DNA from: Alphaproteobacteria bacterium
GTDB taxonomy: Bacteria > Pseudomonadota > Alphaproteobacteria > UBA9219
Length of the DNA stretch: 60,685 nt
Assembly (NCBI GenBank): GCA_013286365.1
Contig: JABDFY010000010.1
Span: 1 to 60,685 of the forward strand
Direction: 5' to 3'
The notes under the pieces were generated by a model that saw nothing but the letters and a program-made list of their open reading frames with translations, had not been told where the DNA came from and searched no databases. This document shows positions 20,050 to 30,034 of the stretch, in pieces; within the stretch, counting starts at the first letter, position 1; every line of letters begins with the position of its first letter. Made by a program: the position numbers and the translations under genes.

Positions 20050-21207
20050 TTACATAACTTTCTCTTCCAACATTTGCTTTAACAATCCCATGCAAGCGAT
20101 GATCTCAGTCTTAGCAATATATTCATCGGCCTTATGTGCTTGGTCGATGCTGCCCGGGCCGCAGACGACAACATGTGTGCCGAGTTTCTGAAAAAACCCA
20201 GCTTCCGTTGCGAAAGAAACAGCCTCAAACTCATCGCGTCCTGTAAGGCGCGCAAGGGTTTTCTCGCCAGGATTATCTTGAGTAGGCATTAAAGGTGGGA
20301 TGTCAAAACAGGTGCATGTTCTCATCGCAGCAGTATTGGGAAATTTGGCCAAGCGGGGATTGAGTGCATGACTGGCCATGGCTTCAACTTCTGCGAGCAA
20401 AGCAATCGCCTCTTCGCCGGGATGCGAACGAATTTGCCATAATAGCTCACAATGTTCAGCGATAATATTTTCGGCTGTTCCACCTTTGATGGTGCCGAGG
20501 TTAAAGGTTGTATAAGGCGGAATAAAACGCGATCGGGAGAAGGGATTACTTTTTTTCTGCTCGGCCACGTGTTGGATGATATCGATAAATTCTGCGCCGA
20601 GTGAGATAGCGTTAAGTCCCTGATCAGGCTGTGCCGAATGAGCCGGCACGCCTGTAAAGTTGGTAAGATAGGCAGCCACACCTTTATGTGCATGGACGAT
20701 ATGAAGTTCTGTAGGCTCGCCGATCCAAACCCAAGCCGGTTTAACCTTTTGATTTTTAAGGTAATTTGTTAAACGCTCAGCACCTTCCATACTGATCTCT
20801 TCGTCGTAAGTGAAGGCGAGATGAAGGGGGCGCAAAAGCTTTTCTCTGTCACATTCAGCGATTGTGACCAGCACGCAAGCGATAAACCCTTTCATATCGC
20901 AAGCCCCGCGACCAAATAATTTTTCATTTCGTTCCGTGAGCGTAAAAGGATCGCTTGTCCAAGTTTGGCCATCAACGGGCACAACATCTGTGTGTCCAGC
21001 CAAGACGATGCCAGCTTTTTCTTGAGGGCCAACCGTTGCCCAAAGACAAGCCTTGTTACCTACGTCATTGGCGATGATCTCGCTCTTAATCCCGAGATTA
21101 TCTAAATAGTTTTGGATAAAGGCGATACAGTCGCGGTTCGATTTATGCGACGTGGTATCGAAACCGATTAGTTTGGTGAGAAGTGATTGGACAGATTTTA
21201 ATTTCAT
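20050..21207 (-). CDS. argE: Acetylornithine deacetylase (M20 metallopeptidase family)
   Basis: Hydrolyses N-acetylornithine to ornithine in arginine synthesis, using a two-metal centre. At 385 residues it has the normal ArgE length. Metal and catalytic motifs are in order: AGHTDVVPVDG (first His-x-Asp), GRGACDMKGF (bridging Asp), TYDEEIS (Glu-Glu pair) and GEPTELHIVHAHKG at the start of the dimerisation domain. The C-terminal VVCGPGSIDQAHKADEY supplies the last metal-binding His and is typical of ArgE rather than DapE. Its start overlaps the stop of the WD40 gene by 4 bases, so the two are co-transcribed. No other arginine genes are nearby. Confidence 0.85.
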   Translation of the reverse strand: MKLKSVQSLLTKLIGFDTTSHKSNRDCIAFIQNYLDNLGIKSEIIANDVGNKACLWATVGPQEKAGIVLAGHTDVVPVDGQTWTSDPFTLTERNEKLFGRGACDMKGFIACVLVTIAECDREKLLRPLHLAFTYDEEISMEGAERLTNYLKNQKVKPAWVWIGEPTELHIVHAHKGVAAYLTNFTGVPAHSAQPDQGLNAISLGAEFIDIIQHVAEQKKSNPFSRSRFIPPYTTFNLGTIKGGTAENIIAEHCELLWQIRSHPGEEAIALLAEVEAMASHALNPRLAKFPNTAAMRTCTCFDIPPLMPTQDNPGEKTLARLTGRDEFEAVSFATEAGFFQKLGTHVVVCGPGSIDQAHKADEYIAKTEIIACMGLLKQMLEEKVM

Positions 21208-22265
21208 GAGTGTGCGTGTGAAGCCGATTGACTGACACTTTCAATGGTAAAAAGCATAACGTAACCGTTCTCAAGCGCAGCAAATAAACAGTCGCCCGCA
21301 CCATTCCATCCAAGACCTATAACGCCCATGCCTTTTTCTCCGACCGGCGGATGGATCATAATCTCCATACGGCCATCAAGTGGTGCCATAATAATCATGC
21401 CGTCATTATAACCGGCGGCGACAAGTTCGTCTTTTGGGTGTGCGGCAACACGACTAACAAGGCGTCCCTCATTGCCACCCAAAGTTAGGGGCGTTTTATT
21501 CCAAGGACCGCCACCAAAATAGGGCCAGCAGATTACCTGATCGGCACCGCTGGTCGCCAAATACTTACCGCGTGCGGTAAAGGAGAGGGAGTGAATTTTG
21601 CCAGTGTAGCCCTGCATTTGCATCTCGGCATTATCGGTAAGCCGCCAGCCGTGCAAAGCAGCTTCCTGCATCGCTGACATGACTATTTTACCTTCCGGGT
21701 GCCAAGCAAGCGCCAAGTGTGATCCTTTCCAAGCGAGCTTTGTGGGTACTGTCTCTTTAGCCTGCGTCCACCATAGGCTAACACCGTTATAATGCGCAGC
21801 GGCTAAGCGCTTGCCATTGGGGCTAAAAGCCAATCCACCAATGCTGCTTGGATGGGCTAGCGCATGACCGGTGCTTTGACCGTCAGCATCCAAAAGATGA
21901 ACATTCTTACCGGTTGCATAAGCGCGTAATTTACCATCACTGGAACCTGCGACATGATCGATCCATTGATTTTTATGGTTGGCGATTTCGGTTGGTACAT
22001 CAAGTGCAGGATCAATAATGAGAACCCGCCCATCATCCCCGCCTGACAAGAAAGCATGATCATCGGCATCCGGTTGCAGCGACAATGAAATCCCATCATG
22101 GAGCTTTATCTCTTTTGGACGTTCTGCGCCGCTACTGGCTGGCAGCAAGGCTAGTGATCCGTCACCGAAAGCTACGGCGACCCAATCGCCGCGGCGGTTG
22201 ATGGTCAGAGCTATAATGGGAAGCGAAAAATTCCACTGACGGAAAATAGCTGAGGGTGAGGGCAT
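21204..22265 (-). CDS. WD40-repeat protein
   Basis: 353 residues with recurring beta-propeller blades, recognisable from repeated 'hhAWHPEGKIVMSA', 'LAFSPNGKRLAAA' and 'LSFTARGKYLATSG' segments, enough for about seven blades. There is no signal peptide, so it is probably cytoplasmic. WD40 propellers act as interaction platforms and the sequence gives no enzyme motif. It lies between the CobW-type GTPase (45 bases upstream) and argE (4-base overlap), so the three are probably one operon. A role next to a metal-handling GTPase is possible but not shown here. Confidence 0.7.
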   Translation of the reverse strand: MPSPSAIFRQWNFSLPIIALTINRRGDWVAVAFGDGSLALLPASSGAERPKEIKLHDGISLSLQPDADDHAFLSGGDDGRVLIIDPALDVPTEIANHKNQWIDHVAGSSDGKLRAYATGKNVHLLDADGQSTGHALAHPSSIGGLAFSPNGKRLAAAHYNGVSLWWTQAKETVPTKLAWKGSHLALAWHPEGKIVMSAMQEAALHGWRLTDNAEMQMQGYTGKIHSLSFTARGKYLATSGADQVICWPYFGGGPWNKTPLTLGGNEGRLVSRVAAHPKDELVAAGYNDGMIIMAPLDGRMEIMIHPPVGEKGMGVIGLGWNGAGDCLFAALENGYVMLFTIESVSQSASHAHS

Positions 22266-22310
22266 AAGGCTAATCGGTTCACATTGTGATGAGAAGATAA
22301 GTATAAAGAT

Positions 22311-23357
22311 CTAACCGGCGACAGCGCTAAACCCTTTGCGCAAGGCCTCAACATCCAAGTTGCGCCCGATAAAGACAAGCCGGCTTTGACGTTTAGCGCC
22401 CTGTTTCCATGGACTGAGATTACTGCCTTCCATCATCATATGGACGCCCTGAATAGCAAAGCGTTTGTCACTGCCAGCCAGATCCAATATGCCTTTGTAG
22501 CGCAGTAAATCGGGGCCTTTTGTCGCTCTCAAGTCGGCCATCCAGGCATCGAATTTAGCGGCATCAATTGGCGTTTCAGAGGTCAACGAAAGGCTGATAA
22601 TGCTGGGATCATGTTCGTGGTCATGATCGTGGGCATGGGCATGGTTATGATCGGGGTGATCACAATCATCATCATCATGACAATCATCATGGTGGTGAGC
22701 CTTTTGATGTCGAGATGTGCCAAGAAAATCGGGCTCATGTTCGAGGATGTGATCGAGATCAAAACTACCGAGACCAAGGATCTTATCGAGGGCAATTTGG
22801 CAGCGTTCTGTGCGGACGATTTTGGCGAACGCGTTAATCGCTTTTATTTTTTGCTCAAGACTTTGAAGTTCACCTGCGTTGACAAGGTCGGTTTTGTTAA
22901 GAAGTATAACGTCAGCAAAAGCGATTTGCTCTTCAGCTTCCTTCGAGTCCGAAAGACGTTCAAAGAGATGCTTCGCATCTACGACTGTGACAATACTATC
23001 CAACTTCGACTTTGCGGCTACGTCTGGGTCAACAAAGAAGGTTTGTGCGACGGGGCCCGGATCGGCAAGGCCGGTCGTTTCGATAAGAATACCGTCAAAA
23101 TTGCGCGCTCGTTTCATCAAGCCGCTAATGATGCGAATGAGATCTCCACGCACCGTGCAGCAAATACAGCCGTTGTTCATTTCAAAAATTTCTTCATCGG
23201 CACCCACGACAAGATCATTATCAATGCCAACTTCGCCGAATTCATTGACGATAACGGCATATTTTTTGCCGTGTGGTTCCGATAGAATTCGGTTGAGGAG
23301 CGTCGTTTTGCCGGCGCCGAGATAACCGGTGAGAACGGTAACGGGAATTTGGTCCAT
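22311..23357 (-). CDS. CobW/COG0523-family metallochaperone GTPase
   Basis: COG0523 GTPases deliver metals, mostly zinc or cobalt, to client proteins. In the 348 residues I see the P-loop TGYLGAGKTT (10-19), NEFGEVGIDN, the metal-binding CxCC motif (Cys64, Cys66, Cys67 in NNGCICCTVRGDL), ETTGLADPGP, and NKTD (154-157) for guanine recognition. A linker at residues 217-250 is almost entirely His and Asp with two Cys, a likely metal store. A C-terminal CobW_C domain follows. It heads the CobW-WD40-argE run. I looked for a Zur-type palindrome upstream and did not find a convincing one. Which metal it handles is open; zinc is the commonest case for His-rich members. Confidence 0.85.
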   Translation of the reverse strand: MDQIPVTVLTGYLGAGKTTLLNRILSEPHGKKYAVIVNEFGEVGIDNDLVVGADEEIFEMNNGCICCTVRGDLIRIISGLMKRARNFDGILIETTGLADPGPVAQTFFVDPDVAAKSKLDSIVTVVDAKHLFERLSDSKEAEEQIAFADVILLNKTDLVNAGELQSLEQKIKAINAFAKIVRTERCQIALDKILGLGSFDLDHILEHEPDFLGTSRHQKAHHHDDCHDDDDCDHPDHNHAHAHDHDHEHDPSIISLSLTSETPIDAAKFDAWMADLRATKGPDLLRYKGILDLAGSDKRFAIQGVHMMMEGSNLSPWKQGAKRQSRLVFIGRNLDVEALRKGFSAVAG

Positions 23358-23492
23358 GGTCTGATCCCTTATATCTAGTTTTTAGGCTCAATATCTACAT
23401 ACGCTTGGTCGCGACATAATGTGCGGCAGAAATGCCGTATTTGGCACGGCTAAGCAACACCCCTCTAGAAATGGGTGACGTGCCTCCTATTA

Positions 23493-24536
23493 TCAAGCGG
23501 CTGTTGTGGCGGCAGTACGCAGTAATAATTGCGCGCATAGGGCCGTATCAGGCGTGCCGGTGCGCTTCACGGCGGCCTCGGCTTCGTAAAGTTTATGTAG
23601 GACACTTTCGATCTGCGGTGATTGCCAACGGCGCAATTGACCGGTCATAGACTCGGCATATTTCCAAAACACAGGTGGCTGAAGTTTTTTTATAGCCTCT
23701 CCCGCACTTGTACCCTGATCGATTTGATAACGCGCCCACTGTAAGCGCATAAAATGGCGCTGAGCGGCGCGCAAGATGGCCACCGCCGATGTTTGTTCGG
23801 CTGCTAACCTATCGAGCAAAAGCTCTGCCCTACGGGTATCGCCGGAACCTACGGCAAATACCAGATCATCAATTTCTGCAGCCCCCGCATCTTGAACAAT
23901 AGCCAGCACATCTTCCATAGTGACGGATTTATTTTGATCCCGTTGTTTGCTGCCGTCGACATAAAGCGCCAACTTTTCAAGTTCGCTGCGCATGGCTATA
24001 CGGTCGGGCGGTAAAATACTGCTGAGAAATACAAGAACATCACGCGATACGTGCAAATTTTCGGCTTGTAAGATCTCACTAATAATTCGTTGTTTGGCAG
24101 CACCCTCTTCGACGTAACATGGAATGGCACAAACGGTTTTATTATCGCTTTCACACAAGCTACGCAATTTTGAGCGCTTTTCTAAATCACCGGCTTCGAT
24201 AAGTAAAAAACTGTCGCCTTGTGGCGCGTTAGCAAGAAAATTCGCCAGCGCTAGGGTTGTGTTATCAGCGGCCTGCTGTAAACGAATAAGACGTCTTCCG
24301 CCGCCCAAGGCTTGGGCGGACATTTCATCCAAAAGCCGTGCCGGGTCATCCGTCAGCATGGCGCCGGTCAAAGCGGCAACGCGGAATGGATCGTTAAGAT
24401 CATCAACAATGAGCTTTGCTAAATTGTCGGCGCGTTCACGTACAAGGCCAGCGTCAGGACCGTAAAACAATACAACATTTACGGCCGGGTCGGGCTTTTG
24501 CAAAAACGAAGCAATTTGTGCAGCCGCCAATTTCAT
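23493..24536 (-). CDS. holA: DNA polymerase III subunit delta
   Basis: Delta is the clamp-loader subunit that opens the beta sliding clamp. The 347-residue protein begins MKLAAAQIASFL and soon shows VLFYGPDAGLVRERA, the usual alphaproteobacterial HolA opening. The mid region 'SSILPPDRIAMRSELEKLALY' and the later 'DDLVFAVGSGDTRRAELLLDRL' match the AAA+ lid and C-terminal collar domain. Its start overlaps the end of lptE by 4 bases, the common lptE-holA arrangement. Downstream (23358-23492) is a spacer with a small hairpin CGGCA-GAAA-TGCCG but no T-run. Confidence 0.88.
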   Translation of the reverse strand: MKLAAAQIASFLQKPDPAVNVVLFYGPDAGLVRERADNLAKLIVDDLNDPFRVAALTGAMLTDDPARLLDEMSAQALGGGRRLIRLQQAADNTTLALANFLANAPQGDSFLLIEAGDLEKRSKLRSLCESDNKTVCAIPCYVEEGAAKQRIISEILQAENLHVSRDVLVFLSSILPPDRIAMRSELEKLALYVDGSKQRDQNKSVTMEDVLAIVQDAGAAEIDDLVFAVGSGDTRRAELLLDRLAAEQTSAVAILRAAQRHFMRLQWARYQIDQGTSAGEAIKKLQPPVFWKYAESMTGQLRRWQSPQIESVLHKLYEAEAAVKRTGTPDTALCAQLLLRTAATTAA

Positions 24537-25153
24537 GGTGTTGGTTTGGCGGCAGCCCCAGTGGGCGTGCTGGTTGTTGTCAGTCCGAGTGGCGTCGTTG
24601 TCTGCCCTAATGGCGTATCGGGCGCCCCCAATGGTCCTTCCGAAAAATAGAGGCTCAAGCGATTAACAATCTGTTCGCTACACTCGGTTAGCGTTCGCTC
24701 ATAAGCATCGGCTCGTGATGCGAGAGTGGCATATTGCTCGTCGAGTTTATCGAAACTCGCGACACTATGCGCCGTCGCATGAAAAAGTTCTTTTTCATTA
24801 GCATCCACAAGGCTGTAATTGACTTTCATATCAAGTGCCGTGCGCAATGTTGTCGCGTTGGCCTGAATACCAAGATCAGCCTCGGAGGCAACGATGGTAG
24901 CTTCAAGTGTATATATTGGTTTGCGTGGACGACCTTTTTGATACATCCGATCGATCAAATCGTTGCGCAACATCTGTCCGTTGCGATCAGGAATATTGGC
25001 GATATAAATATTATTAAGTTCAGCTGCTACAGGGGTGTTGTTGTGGCTGAGCGCGCCATACATCGGATGAAATCCGCAGGCGGCTAAAATACAAACGAAA
25101 GATATCAGGCAAGAAAAACTTATTGTGCGGCAGATTTTTCTCTCGATAAACAT
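24533..25153 (-). CDS. lptE: LPS-assembly lipoprotein LptE
   Basis: LptE plugs the LptD barrel that inserts lipopolysaccharide into the outer membrane. The protein (206 aa) has a lipoprotein signal with lipobox LAAC, lipidated Cys26, followed by GFHPMYG, a hallmark of alphaproteobacterial LptE (CGFxPLYG). The C-terminal tail is Pro/Thr-rich with repeated 'PLGxTTT' units, an unusual extension. It lies between leuS and holA in the expected order and overlaps holA by 4 bases. It is presumably in the outer membrane facing the periplasm. Confidence 0.85.
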   Translation of the reverse strand: MFIERKICRTISFSCLISFVCILAACGFHPMYGALSHNNTPVAAELNNIYIANIPDRNGQMLRNDLIDRMYQKGRPRKPIYTLEATIVASEADLGIQANATTLRTALDMKVNYSLVDANEKELFHATAHSVASFDKLDEQYATLASRADAYERTLTECSEQIVNRLSLYFSEGPLGAPDTPLGQTTTPLGLTTTSTPTGAAAKPTP

Positions 25154-25157
25154 AGAA

Positions 25158-27746
25158 TCACGCTACCACATTTATGATTTTATTGGGTACGACGATAATT
25201 TTTTTGGCGGTTTTGCCTTCCAAAGCACGTCGGACATTGCTATCGGCGAGCGCCAAGGCCTCAGCTTTTTTTGCATCGAGATCGCGTGGCAAAGTGATGG
25301 TTGCGCGCAATTTACCATTAACCTGCACGGCGATGGTTACCGTATCTTCTATCAAAAGCGCGGGATCGGCTTTAGGCCAAGGCGTTTCAACCAGCATGAT
25401 TTTATGACCAAGCAGTTTCCACATTTCTTCGGCAATATGCGGCAGCATGGGATTGATGAGACGGGCAAGCGTCTCCAGGCCTTCACGTAATACCCAGGCG
25501 CTTTCGGTGTCGTTTGCGTTCATTTCCTCAAGAGCATTTGAAAGTTCGCGCACGCGTGCGACGGCGCGATTGAAATGGAAGCGTTCAAAATCGCTTGAGA
25601 CATCCGCAATCGTGCGATGGATGAGGCGTATGATCGTTTCAGTTTTTGCAGCAAAGTTTTGAGGGCGCGGCGTACCAATGGGCGGCAAAGCGATGGGTGG
25701 TTCGGCTACCATGCGCCACAAGCGATTAAGATAGCGCCAGGCGCCATCAATACCGGCATCGGTCCATTCCAAATCACGCTCGGGCGGGCTATCCGAAAGC
25801 ATGAAAAGCCGCGCTGTATCGGCGCCGTAGCTATCGATTATCTGGCCCGGATCAACGACATTCTTTTTCGATTTACTCATCGTTTCGCTGCGGCCTACGG
25901 TAACCGCTTCGCCGGTTTTAATTTCGGTGGCCTGCCCGTTGGGCATTTTTTCCACTTCTTCCGGGTAGAGCCATTTGCCATCTTTATCTTTGTAAGATTC
26001 GTGGCAAATCATGCCCTGGGTAAAAAGACCGGCGAACGGCTCATCGACGCCGACATGTCCTGTCGCATGCATCGCTCGGGTAAAAAAGCGCGAATACAGT
26101 AAATGCAAAATAGCATGTTCAACGCCACCGACATACTGATCAACAGGTAACCAATAATCGACTTGATGTCGATCAAGCGGTTTATCGGCTAAGTTGGCTG
26201 AACAATAGCGTGCAAAGTACCAGCTCGAATCGACAAATGTGTCGCAGGTATCGGTTTCACGTCGTGCAGGTTTGGCGCATTTGGGGCAGCTTACATTCTT
26301 CCAGTGTGGGTGATGTTCAAGCGGGTTGCCGGGTTTATCGAAAAGAACGTCATCCGGAAGCTTCACGGGTAAATCTTTTTCCGGTACGGGAACGGCGCCG
26401 CAACTTTCACAATGGATAATCGGAATAGGACAGCCCCAATAACGCTGACGGCTAATACACCAGTCGCGCAGACGAAACAAAGTTGTCCCCTGCCCGGCCT
26501 TTAAGCTTTGAATTTTATTGATCGCCGCTTGCTTTGCCGCTTCAACGTCGAGGCCATTCAGAAAATCAGAATTAAAAATAGTACCGTTGCCAAGATAAGG
26601 TTCCTTATCGATCTTGAATGTTTCTGCTGTCTTATCGGGCGGCAACACAACGGGTTTAACGGGTAATTTATATTTAAGGGCAAATTCCAGATCGCGTAGA
26701 TCGTGGGCAGGGCAGCCAAAAATGGCGCCCGTGCCATAATCCATGAGCACAAAATTTGCGACATAAACCGGCAATTTCCAGCTCTGATCAAAAACATGCC
26801 GAGCTTTTAGCCCGGTATCGTAGCCATGCTTTTCTGCTGTTTCGATGGCGACCTCGCTGGTGCTCGTGCGGTCGCAGGTAGCTATGAAGGCAGCGAGTTT
26901 TTTATCATTTTTCGCTAACGCCGCCGCCAGTGGATGATGAGGTGAGATGGCAATAAAAGAAGCGCCAAACAACGTATCGGGGCGTGTCGTAAATATCTCG
27001 ATATCCTTAGGCTGGGTGTCATCGGATTGTTTGCTATCATCAGCCAATGCAAACATAAACCGCGCGCCCGATGACTTTCCAATCCAGTTTTCCTGCATCA
27101 GCCTGACTTTTTCCGGCCAGCGATCGAGCCCTTCTAAAGCGCCGAGCAGCTCTTCGGCATATGTCGTAATCTTAAAAAACCACTGCGATAATTTGCGTTT
27201 CTCTACGGGAGCCCCTGAACGCCAACCCTTTCCATCGATAACTTGTTCGTTAGCTAAGACGGTATGATCGACAGGGTCCCAATTTGCCCAAGCTTCTTTT
27301 TGATAGACAAATCCGGCTTTGAGAAAGTCGAGAAATAACTTTTGTTGGTGCTTGTAGTAAGTGACATCGCATGTGGCAAATTCACGCGTCCAATCGATGG
27401 AAAGGCCCATGCGCACAAGCTCGGCGCGCATATTTTTAATATTGTCGTAAGTCCAAGTGGCGGGGTGAATTTTACGCTCGCGCGCAGCATTTTCAGCCGG
27501 TAAACCAAAAGCATCCCAACCCATAGGATGCAACACGTTGAACCCACAGGCGCGTTTGTAACGCGCGACAACGTCGCCGAGTGTATAGTTGCGCACGTGA
27601 CCCATATGGATGCGGCCAGAAGGATAAGGCAGCATCGAGAGCACATAATATTTGGGCCGCGATTTATCTTCGACGGCAAGAAAACTTTTTTTGTCAGCCC
27701 AGATTTTTTGCCATCTGGTCTCGGATTCTTGGACATTATAGCGCAT
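25158..27746 (-). CDS. leuS: Leucyl-tRNA synthetase
   Basis: Class I aminoacyl-tRNA synthetase that charges tRNA-Leu. It has 862 residues, the standard length. The ATP-binding HIGH motif is HMGH at residues 47-50 within [17 protein letters not shown], and the KMSKS loop is [14 protein letters not shown] (MSKS at 623-626). The editing domain lies between, with '[20 protein letters not shown]' and '[16 protein letters not shown]'. A zinc-ribbon-like CxxC pair ([43 protein letters not shown]) is present. The lptE start lies only four bases beyond the leuS stop. The start ATG at 27746 (MRYNVQESE) is usual for alphaproteobacteria. Confidence 0.95.
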   Translation of the reverse strand: MRYNVQESETRWQKIWADKKSFLAVEDKSRPKYYVLSMLPYPSGRIHMGHVRNYTLGDVVARYKRACGFNVLHPMGWDAFGLPAENAARERKIHPATWTYDNIKNMRAELVRMGLSIDWTREFATCDVTYYKHQQKLFLDFLKAGFVYQKEAWANWDPVDHTVLANEQVIDGKGWRSGAPVEKRKLSQWFFKITTYAEELLGALEGLDRWPEKVRLMQENWIGKSSGARFMFALADDSKQSDDTQPKDIEIFTTRPDTLFGASFIAISPHHPLAAALAKNDKKLAAFIATCDRTSTSEVAIETAEKHGYDTGLKARHVFDQSWKLPVYVANFVLMDYGTGAIFGCPAHDLRDLEFALKYKLPVKPVVLPPDKTAETFKIDKEPYLGNGTIFNSDFLNGLDVEAAKQAAINKIQSLKAGQGTTLFRLRDWCISRQRYWGCPIPIIHCESCGAVPVPEKDLPVKLPDDVLFDKPGNPLEHHPHWKNVSCPKCAKPARRETDTCDTFVDSSWYFARYCSANLADKPLDRHQVDYWLPVDQYVGGVEHAILHLLYSRFFTRAMHATGHVGVDEPFAGLFTQGMICHESYKDKDGKWLYPEEVEKMPNGQATEIKTGEAVTVGRSETMSKSKKNVVDPGQIIDSYGADTARLFMLSDSPPERDLEWTDAGIDGAWRYLNRLWRMVAEPPIALPPIGTPRPQNFAAKTETIIRLIHRTIADVSSDFERFHFNRAVARVRELSNALEEMNANDTESAWVLREGLETLARLINPMLPHIAEEMWKLLGHKIMLVETPWPKADPALLIEDTVTIAVQVNGKLRATITLPRDLDAKKAEALALADSNVRRALEGKTAKKIIVVPNKIINVVA

Positions 27747-27840
27747 CGTTATTCGTGACTAGTTGCTTGGGTTAATTTGCGAGCCTCATTTTTCAATGCT
27801 AGCTGCTAATGCCTAGCGGCTAACCTTCGCAATTTTTTGT

Positions 27841-28374
27841 TCAGTGAAATGTTTTTTGTGCCAGACGCAATTGACGCGCCCGTGTCAGTATCGTGTTTTC
27901 AAGCGACGTTGCTGTGGCTGGCGCGACGGCAGAATCGACCCAATTTCCATCAGCACCCTTGGTTTGACGGAACACAGTTACGCGGACGCCGTCAGCGCGC
28001 AGATCGCGGTCGAGAATAAAAATATTCAGCTTGATGCGCTCATTGGGAGCATCAGGGGCTGCATACCAGTCAGTTATTATTACGCCACCGAAAGGATCAG
28101 CAGAAGCTATGGGCATAAAGGCCATAGTATCGAGGCTTGCACGCCATAAAAAGCCATTAACGCCGAGGCCCGAAAGAGCGTCTTTGCTTTTGCTGCCCTC
28201 GGCATCGAAGAGGCTTATACCGCCTTCATCGCTAGCTAAACTGCCATTTTTGTAGAGTTTCTCGCGCTCAGGATCGTTGTAGGTCGCATCGCTTTCCAAA
28301 CCCAGGCTTGAGCAGCCAATAAGGCAAGCAAGAAACAGCATGGTTCCGGCACGAAAAAGCGTATTTTTAGTCAT
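27841..28374 (-). CDS. DUF3576 lipoprotein
   Basis: 177 residues with a lipoprotein signal (lipobox CLIGC, Cys21). The body carries the family core 'LGVNGFLWRASLDTMAFMPIASADPFGGVIITDWYA', which is characteristic of DUF3576, an alphaproteobacterial envelope family of unknown function. It sits just upstream of leuS with a 94-base spacer, the usual neighbourhood. AAGGAAT lies upstream of the ATG. It is probably anchored in the outer membrane; its connection with LPS export is suggested only by the neighbourhood. Confidence 0.8.
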   Translation of the reverse strand: MTKNTLFRAGTMLFLACLIGCSSLGLESDATYNDPEREKLYKNGSLASDEGGISLFDAEGSKSKDALSGLGVNGFLWRASLDTMAFMPIASADPFGGVIITDWYAAPDAPNERIKLNIFILDRDLRADGVRVTVFRQTKGADGNWVDSAVAPATATSLENTILTRARQLRLAQKTFH

Positions 28375-28655
28375 TACAGATTCCTTGGCCTGACGGCGGC
28401 AAAATTAACAAATGCCCCTTTTGTTGTGTTTTCTGTGCCGGAAAAAACGATATTTTGCAAGGCACTACGTATGTTAACCATCTTGTGGCACGCATGCAAC
28501 ACCAATTGGTGGAATGATTTTTTGCCTGATTTCTTGCTTGTCTGTGCAAGCCCCATGGAACACATTCGCCTTCCGACGGGGCAAGTGCCCTTTTCGTCAA
28601 CTATAACGACTTCTTTAACCCATCCACACTTTGTACATCCACGTAGGGGGATAGC
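28375..28655. promoter_or_regulatory. Divergent promoter region between DUF3576 and porin genes
   Basis: 281 bases separate two divergent starts, so both promoters must lie here. AGGGGGA four bases before the porin ATG (28656) is a strong ribosome-binding site. GGGCA-AG-TGCCC followed by TTTT (about 28579-28594) could be a leader hairpin or small terminator. A minus-strand open frame here overlaps the porin start and looks like chance. Confidence 0.5.
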
Positions 28656-29909
28656 ATGCGTAAAATTCTTATGGCGACGACAGCTCTGGTTGGCGTTGCA
28701 CTTGCTGGCAGTGCGCAAGCTGCAGCAACTTCGCCGATTTCACTCGATGTGGGCGGCTACACCGATTTCCTCGGTGGTCTTTATCACGAATCAACCGACT
28801 TACCTGCTGGCGTCAAGCAAGACGGGCACGACTTCGAAACTGAGTTTAAGCTCAATTTTGACGCTTTGGGTAAAGCTTCCAACGGCATCGAATACGGCGC
28901 CAATGTTAGTCTCTGGAATGGCCCCGATGTATCGAATGCTTGGACCGGTGGTGGTACAGGCGTAACCGTTGACTCGGCTTACGTATGGCTTTCGGGCGCC
29001 TTTGGTAAGGCCCTGTTCGGCGATGAACACGGCGCTTCTGATCTGTTCGTGTATGCTCCAACCGTTGGCGAAGGCCAAATTGACGGAGCCTATATGGACT
29101 TTGTCAGCCCCTTCACACTGGCTCGTTTCCAGCCAAGCGGCATCGACAACACAGAGCACAGCACGAAGGTTACTTATTACACACCGAAGGTGGGTAATGA
29201 GAACAACAAAGTGCAGCTGGGTTTGTCTTACATTCCTAACATGTATGACTCAGGCGACAATGTCATCAAGTATGAGACACCAACAGGCTTAGGCAACAGC
29301 ATTGCTAACTCGCCATACCAAGATGTGGTCAAGGGAGCGGCTCAATACACGGGTAACTTTAACCCCGTCAACGTAACGTTGAGCGCGCAAATTCTTGAAG
29401 GCTTGGCAAGCAGCGATGTAATGTCAGCTACCACGGTTGGTAGTGGGCTTTCGGCTGCCGCCATTCCAGGCAGCGGCATCTTTGCCAAAAAAGCAGCTGA
29501 CTTCGTTGCTTATGGTTTTGGTGGTCAAGTTGGCTATCAAGGCTTCACAGTTGGTGGTTCGTATATGAGCGATGGTCGCTATGATACGATCCATGCTCAG
29601 AATAGAGAGCAGAACAACTTCACCCTCGGTGGCAAGTATGAGTTCGATAAAGTTGCTATCGCGGCTAACTGGATCACAGCTTCTGGCTATGACGACATGC
29701 TCGTCGGCGGCAGCACAGCGACCGGTTTTGCTAATACCGATTATGTCAAGGACTTCAATGCCTACGGTTTGGGAGCTACCTATACATGGTTCCCAGGTCT
29801 CACCACGGGGCTTGATGCGATCTTCTTCACACAAGACCGTCAGGATCCTACCAAGGCAGACGAAAACGCTGGACATGTTCTCTTAGTGTCTCAGAAGTTG
29901 ACGTTCTAA
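28656..29909 (+). CDS. Outer-membrane porin
   Basis: 417 residues with a clear Sec signal peptide (MRKILMATTALVGVALAGSAQA, cut near residue 22). The mature part starts 'ISLDVGGYTDFLGG', alternates polar and non-polar residues as in beta strands, and ends LLVSQKLTF, with the terminal Phe recognised by the BAM machinery. Phrases such as 'VTVDSAYVWLSGAFGKALFGDEHGA' match the Gram-negative porin family of alphaproteobacteria. It is monocistronic, with a strong ribosome-binding site upstream and a textbook terminator downstream, which suggests high expression. The substrate range is unknown. Confidence 0.85.
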   Translation: MRKILMATTALVGVALAGSAQAAATSPISLDVGGYTDFLGGLYHESTDLPAGVKQDGHDFETEFKLNFDALGKASNGIEYGANVSLWNGPDVSNAWTGGGTGVTVDSAYVWLSGAFGKALFGDEHGASDLFVYAPTVGEGQIDGAYMDFVSPFTLARFQPSGIDNTEHSTKVTYYTPKVGNENNKVQLGLSYIPNMYDSGDNVIKYETPTGLGNSIANSPYQDVVKGAAQYTGNFNPVNVTLSAQILEGLASSDVMSATTVGSGLSAAAIPGSGIFAKKAADFVAYGFGGQVGYQGFTVGGSYMSDGRYDTIHAQNREQNNFTLGGKYEFDKVAIAANWITASGYDDMLVGGSTATGFANTDYVKDFNAYGLGATYTWFPGLTTGLDAIFFTQDRQDPTKADENAGHVLLVSQKLTF

Positions 29910-29948
29910 TCTGAATGCCTACTCAGTAGGCGTCCAGAAGTAATCCGG

Positions 29949-29982
29949 AAGGGCGGTAACGAAAGTTACCGCCCTTCTTTTA
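29949..29982 (+). terminator. Rho-independent terminator of the porin gene
   Basis: A perfect 12-bp stem (AAGGGCGGTAAC / GTTACCGCCCTT) closes a GAAA tetraloop and is followed by CTTTTAT. It lies 40 bases after the porin stop. Confidence 0.9.
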
Positions 29983-30034
29983 TGCGCGTACGCTCAAAAA
30001 ACCTATCTAACAAAGCCATCACCCACATCCCCTG

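Noticed and set aside
22583..23325. Plus-strand open frames opposite the CobW gene
   Set aside because: They mirror the His/Asp-rich linker and conserved GTPase motifs; the minus-strand protein is a clear family member.
23358..23492. Zur box upstream of the CobW GTPase
   Set aside because: No palindrome of the expected type could be found by eye.
28374..28718. Minus-strand frame with Cys pairs upstream of the porin
   Set aside because: It overlaps the porin start and signal peptide and has no ribosome-binding site or recognised family.
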